Shown here piece by piece: positions 5,873 to 7,008 of a DNA stretch of 7,008 nucleotides (within the stretch, counting starts at the first letter, position 1; every line of letters starts with the position of its first letter). The DNA comes from Amylibacter sp. (GTDB lineage: Bacteria > Pseudomonadota > Alphaproteobacteria > Rhodobacterales > Rhodobacteraceae): contig JALWOO010000213.1 of assembly GCA_027083485.1 (NCBI GenBank), positions 1 through 7,008 of the forward strand, given 5' to 3'. The notes beneath the pieces are model-generated. The model had not been told where the DNA came from. It made no database searches and worked only from the letters and a program-made list of their open reading frames with translations. Position numbers and translations under genes: made by a program.

Positions 5873-6787
5873 ATGTCACGAGTAAAGTATATTAATATGC
5901 AAGAATATCCATTCCACTATGACCTGTCAGAAAACTCCGCACCTTTCTCGACCATTCGAGGCGGGATTTCTGCGTTTAATGTGGATGTTTGCCCCCGCAG
6001 GCGATCCCGCAACATTTCACAAACACACAAAACACAACCGGATACGGAAATTATCTGGCTGCTGAAATCACTTCCTTCGGGTACCGTTTTCACTGTTCGC
6101 CAAACATATTTCCAGCAGCGTTCTACCCTGACTTCAGAACGACCTCTGCAAAAAGGGCAAGCATACGAAACACTGGAAATCACCTCGACTGTTTCAAAAT
6201 CCGGCAAACTGCGCAAACCGGACCAGCCCGTTTTGCAGATCGGCCAATCCGCCGGCATTTGCCGGAGCACCCACATTATGACGATCAAAGGCGAAGTCCC
6301 GATTGAAAACCTCAGGGCCGGAGACATACTCGTCACCCGTGACCGCGGAATGCAACCCCTGCTGTGGGTTGGAAAGGTCACGCCGCCCGCATCGCGCAAA
6401 GCTGTGTATTTCAGCGAAAACAGCATTAACAACAGCCGCGACATGATGCTGTGCCCAAATCAGCTGGTGGCCCTTAAAGGCTCCAAAGCCCTGCTGCATT
6501 ATGGCCAGCGCGAAGTGCTGATTGCGGCGCATACCTTTGTGAATGGTGACACTATTCGCTTCGCCGACACCGGCCAGAAAACGTTTTATCAACTATTGCT
6601 CAAAAATCACCAGGTCATCTATGCAGAGGCGGCGGCAGTGGAGAGCTATCTGCCGTCGGTTCAAAATCTGGCAATGCTTGATCCTGTTCAACAACAACAG
6701 GTATTCAAAGTGTTACCGGCCTTACAGGACGATCCCGCCAGTTACGGCCCGATTGCGCGCTGTCATGTGGGGGAAACGCTGCATTAA
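5873..6787 (+). CDS. Stand-alone Hint (Hedgehog/intein-type) domain protein
   Basis: 304 residues. Residues 126-262 match the bacterial Hint_2 type: GICRSTHIMTIKGEVPIENL then RAGDILVTRDRGMQPLLWVG (128-167), the NSRDMMLCPNQLVAL block (187-201), REVLIAAHTFVNGDTIRF (213-230), and YQLLLKNHQVIYAEAAAVES (239-258). In such families a Cys starts the domain and His residues support N-S acyl shift and self-cleavage. Cys130 is present, but it lies two residues closer to the following Thr block than I expect. The middle-block His of the usual SP(Q/N)HR motif is replaced by Gln197. His246 in the C-terminal block is kept. Self-processing may therefore be lost or altered. Residues 1-125 match nothing I recognise and show no signal peptide or TM segment. 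The start is uncertain: ATG 5873 lacks a ribosome site, and ATG 5897 (MQEYPFHYD) is an alternative, one base after the stop of a 21-codon frame starting at 5830. The gene is divergent from the transporter operon and convergent with tig. No function is assigned. Confidence 0.82.
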   Translation: MSRVKYINMQEYPFHYDLSENSAPFSTIRGGISAFNVDVCPRRRSRNISQTHKTQPDTEIIWLLKSLPSGTVFTVRQTYFQQRSTLTSERPLQKGQAYETLEITSTVSKSGKLRKPDQPVLQIGQSAGICRSTHIMTIKGEVPIENLRAGDILVTRDRGMQPLLWVGKVTPPASRKAVYFSENSINNSRDMMLCPNQLVALKGSKALLHYGQREVLIAAHTFVNGDTIRFADTGQKTFYQLLLKNHQVIYAEAAAVESYLPSVQNLAMLDPVQQQQVFKVLPALQDDPASYGPIARCHVGETLH

Positions 6788-6871
6788 AGCGTTTCGCGTT
6801 TTACTGAACCACAATAAAAAAGGGCACTCCGAAGAGCGCCCTTTTCAAATAAATAACGCGTAAACGCTTTA
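6785..6871. repeat. Imperfect inverted repeat enclosing the shared terminator and both stop codons
   Basis: The left arm TAAAGCGTTTCGCGTT (6785-6800) pairs over 16 bp with the right arm (6855-6871), whose reverse complement is TAAAGCGTTTACGCGTT. One unpaired base, T6861, is the only defect. Each arm begins with a gene's TAA stop codon: the Hint gene on the plus strand and tig on the minus strand. The terminator hairpin lies between the arms. The repeat is seen directly; whether it acts as DNA (cruciform or protein site) or as RNA is unknown. Confidence 0.75.
6818..6845 (-). terminator. Strong shared intrinsic terminator between tig and the Hint gene
   Basis: AAAAGGGC (6818-6825) pairs with GCCCTTTT (6838-6845). 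Inside, CTC and GAG pair around a four-base loop. In the minus-strand (tig) transcript the loop is c(UUCG)g, a very stable tetraloop, the one internal mismatch becomes a G-U pair, and a run of six U follows. On the plus strand the same position is an A-C mismatch and only four U follow. The element therefore works both ways but is better built for tig. Confidence 0.88.
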
Positions 6872-7008
6872 TTCGGCTTCGAGGTCTTCAACCGCTTTTT
6901 GCAGGTCTTCTTTGGAAACTTCTTTTTCGGTCACATCGGCCAGTTCGGCAATGTAGTCGATGACTTTGTTTTCAAAGATCGGCGCGCGCATCTGCTGTTG
7001 CATCTGTT
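6869..7008 (-). CDS. tig: Trigger factor, C-terminal end, 5' part outside the window
   Basis: Trigger factor is the ribosome-bound chaperone and prolyl isomerase that meets nascent chains. Only the last 45 residues are visible, from [20 protein letters not shown] (7006-6947) through [25 protein letters not shown] to the TAA at 6871-6869. The pattern RAPIFE-x-KV-(I/V)-D, then a helix, [11 protein letters not shown] and an acidic tail, is the usual end of alphaproteobacterial Tig. The short fragment limits certainty, but no better match comes to mind. Its mRNA ends at the terminator about 25 bases downstream. Confidence 0.82.
   Translation of the reverse strand, partial: QMQQQMRAPIFENKVIDYIAELADVTEKEVSKEDLQKAVEDLEAE

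Noticed and set aside
5917..6444. Minus-strand frame of 175 codons
   Set aside because: Opposite the Hint gene. The plus-strand product carries the recognisable domain and the minus-strand product does not.

Overview
The window looks like chromosomal DNA of an alphaproteobacterium, most likely of the Rhodobacteraceae (roseobacter-type). I base this on the style of the trigger factor C-terminus, a Hint-domain protein of a type common in that family, moderate-to-high GC coding sequence, and the family of the transporter genes. The genus cannot be fixed from the sequence alone.

From 5565 down to position 1, on the minus strand, lies one operon-like run. In order of transcription it holds a PotA-type ABC ATPase (4474-5565), a secreted PotD-type solute-binding protein (3313-4392), a PotB-type permease (1981-3240), a PotC-type permease (726-1976) and the start of ureD, a urease accessory gene cut by the left edge (1-729). 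The four transporter genes make a complete importer of the polyamine/opine type. The permease stop and the ureD start overlap as ATGA, so importer and urease maturation appear to be translated together. I infer that the importer feeds nitrogen metabolism that ends in urea, or imports urea or a urea-yielding compound; the substrate cannot be read from the sequence. The binding-protein gene is set apart by its own strong ribosome site, a possible internal promoter (4424-4452) and a stable hairpin after it (3279-3300). This is the usual way to make more binding protein than membrane subunits. Both permeases are much longer than classical PotB/PotC.

A 307-base divergent spacer (5566-5872) separates the operon from a plus-strand gene. 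It contains a 9+9 base inverted repeat (5762-5796), a small leader hairpin and two mini-ORFs just ahead of the ATPase gene. No known riboswitch is recognisable.

On the plus strand, 5873-6787 encodes a stand-alone Hint (Hedgehog/intein-type) domain protein with an unrecognised N-terminal part and apparently altered active-site blocks. It converges on the 3' end of tig (trigger factor, minus strand, cut by the right edge, 6869-7008). The two genes share a strong terminator (6818-6845). This sits inside a 16-bp imperfect inverted repeat that also contains both stop codons.

I saw no tRNA, rRNA, CRISPR array, insertion sequence or phage gene.
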